A stretch of DNA of 5,759 nucleotides from Parcubacteria group bacterium (GTDB lineage: Bacteria; Patescibacteriota; Minisyncoccia; Phycocordibacterales; GCA-002724975): positions 1 through 5,759 of the forward strand of contig PBQF01000014.1 of the NCBI GenBank assembly GCA_002724975.1. Direction: 5' to 3'. Each line of letters begins with the position of its first letter. The stretch's first letter is position 1. Position numbers and translations under genes: made by a program. A model generated the notes under the pieces. It did no database searches. It saw only the letters and a program-made list of their open reading frames with translations, and had not been told where the DNA came from. Of the stretch, positions 5,373 through 5,759 are shown piece after piece.

Positions 5373-5759
5373 ATGAAGAAGTTTTTTAAAGAAAATAAGA
5401 CGTTCTTGATATTACTTTTTATTGTTGTTGCTGTAAGATTGGTAAATATAAATATGCCAATCTTAGAAGGGACTGCTACCAGACAGGTACAGACAGCTAT
5501 GATAGCCAAGAATTTATATGCCAACGGTTTTAATCTCTTTTATCCACAGGTAGATTTTCTAGGACCTGGGCCGGGCTATCTTGTATTGGAATTTCCTTTA
5601 ATGAATCTTATTGCCGCTGTGTTATATGTGTTGTGTGGAGGGGTACACGAGTGGATAGGCCGCCTGATCAGTATATCGTTTTTTGCAGGTTCAGTAATCT
5701 TTCTTTTTAATTTGACAAGAAGATTGTTTGAAGAAAGAACGGCCTTAATTACGATTGTT
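5373..5759 (+). CDS. Glycosyltransferase family 39 / ArnT-PMT-like membrane protein (N-terminal part)
   Basis: The first 129 residues are present and the gene continues beyond the window. GT-C enzymes of this type move a sugar from a polyprenyl-phosphate donor to a protein, lipid or glycan on the outer face of the inner membrane. A first membrane helix spans about 10-25. It is followed by the outer loop with EGTATRQ (32-38) and AMIAKNLYANGFNLFYPQVD (42-61), matching the acidic-residue and Arg-Gln region at the start of GT39 proteins. Then come GPGPGY (64-69) and further helices near 74-90 and 98-113. Full members run to about 450-600 residues. The ATG at 5373 has no strong ribosome binding site (only a loose purine run before it). 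It lies 124 bases after the previous gene, so it may be separately expressed. Together with the CDP-alcohol enzyme it hints at an envelope-building locus, though the acceptor is unknown. Confidence 0.8.
   Translation, partial: MKKFFKENKTFLILLFIVVAVRLVNINMPILEGTATRQVQTAMIAKNLYANGFNLFYPQVDFLGPGPGYLVLEFPLMNLIAAVLYVLCGGVHEWIGRLISISFFAGSVIFLFNLTRRLFEERTALITIV

Noticed and set aside
5336..5524. Minus-strand open frame of 62 residues near the glycosyltransferase start
   Set aside because: It is antisense to the clearly family-like N-terminus of the glycosyltransferase and shows no domain of its own.

Overview
This window carries eight closely packed genes, all on the + strand, and no RNA genes, insertion sequences or CRISPR. 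The DNA is visibly AT-rich. Most start codons have purine-rich ribosome binding sites, and genes commonly overlap by 1 to about 23 bases. This looks like a bacterial chromosome or metagenomic contig. The family mix is a class II HMG-CoA reductase, an archaeal-like mevalonate kinase, divergent succinyl-CoA-synthetase-like subunits, a CDP-alcohol phosphotransferase and a family 39 type glycosyltransferase. That would fit an uncultured bacterial lineage such as Omnitrophota or a relative, but this placement is inference; no marker gene is present.

Layout: (1) 2-343, the 3' end of an HMG-CoA reductase, overlapping (2) 331-1293, a mevalonate-kinase-like GHMP kinase. (3) 1295-2017 is a LicC/IPCT-like nucleotidyltransferase. 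(4) 2005-3252 is a divergent SucC-like ATP-grasp subunit. (5) 3230-3499 is a small protein with eight cysteines in two [4Fe-4S] motifs. (6) 3499-4410 is a SucD-like subunit that keeps the phospho-histidine. (7) 4436-5248 is a membrane CDP-alcohol phosphotransferase with a TTG start. After a 124-base gap with a weak hairpin comes (8) 5373-5759, the start of a polytopic GT39-like glycosyltransferase that runs off the window.

Genes 1-7 look like one transcription unit. Three functions are interleaved: mevalonate formation and phosphorylation; CDP-alcohol chemistry (a nucleotidyltransferase plus a CDP-alcohol phosphotransferase); and an acid:CoA ligase whose two subunits are separated by an iron-sulfur protein. 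The ligase/ferredoxin trio is the strongest candidate for an undescribed enzyme. Several family members also lack residues normally treated as catalytic. In the kinase, the motif-1 Lys and the catalytic Asp are missing. In the phosphotransferase, the last Asp of the CDP-alcohol motif is Asn. In the ligase, the ATP-grasp loop and the Gly-rich helix are altered. These changes suggest altered substrates or chemistry rather than a plain copy of known pathways. All family assignments come from motifs recalled by eye; no database search was run.
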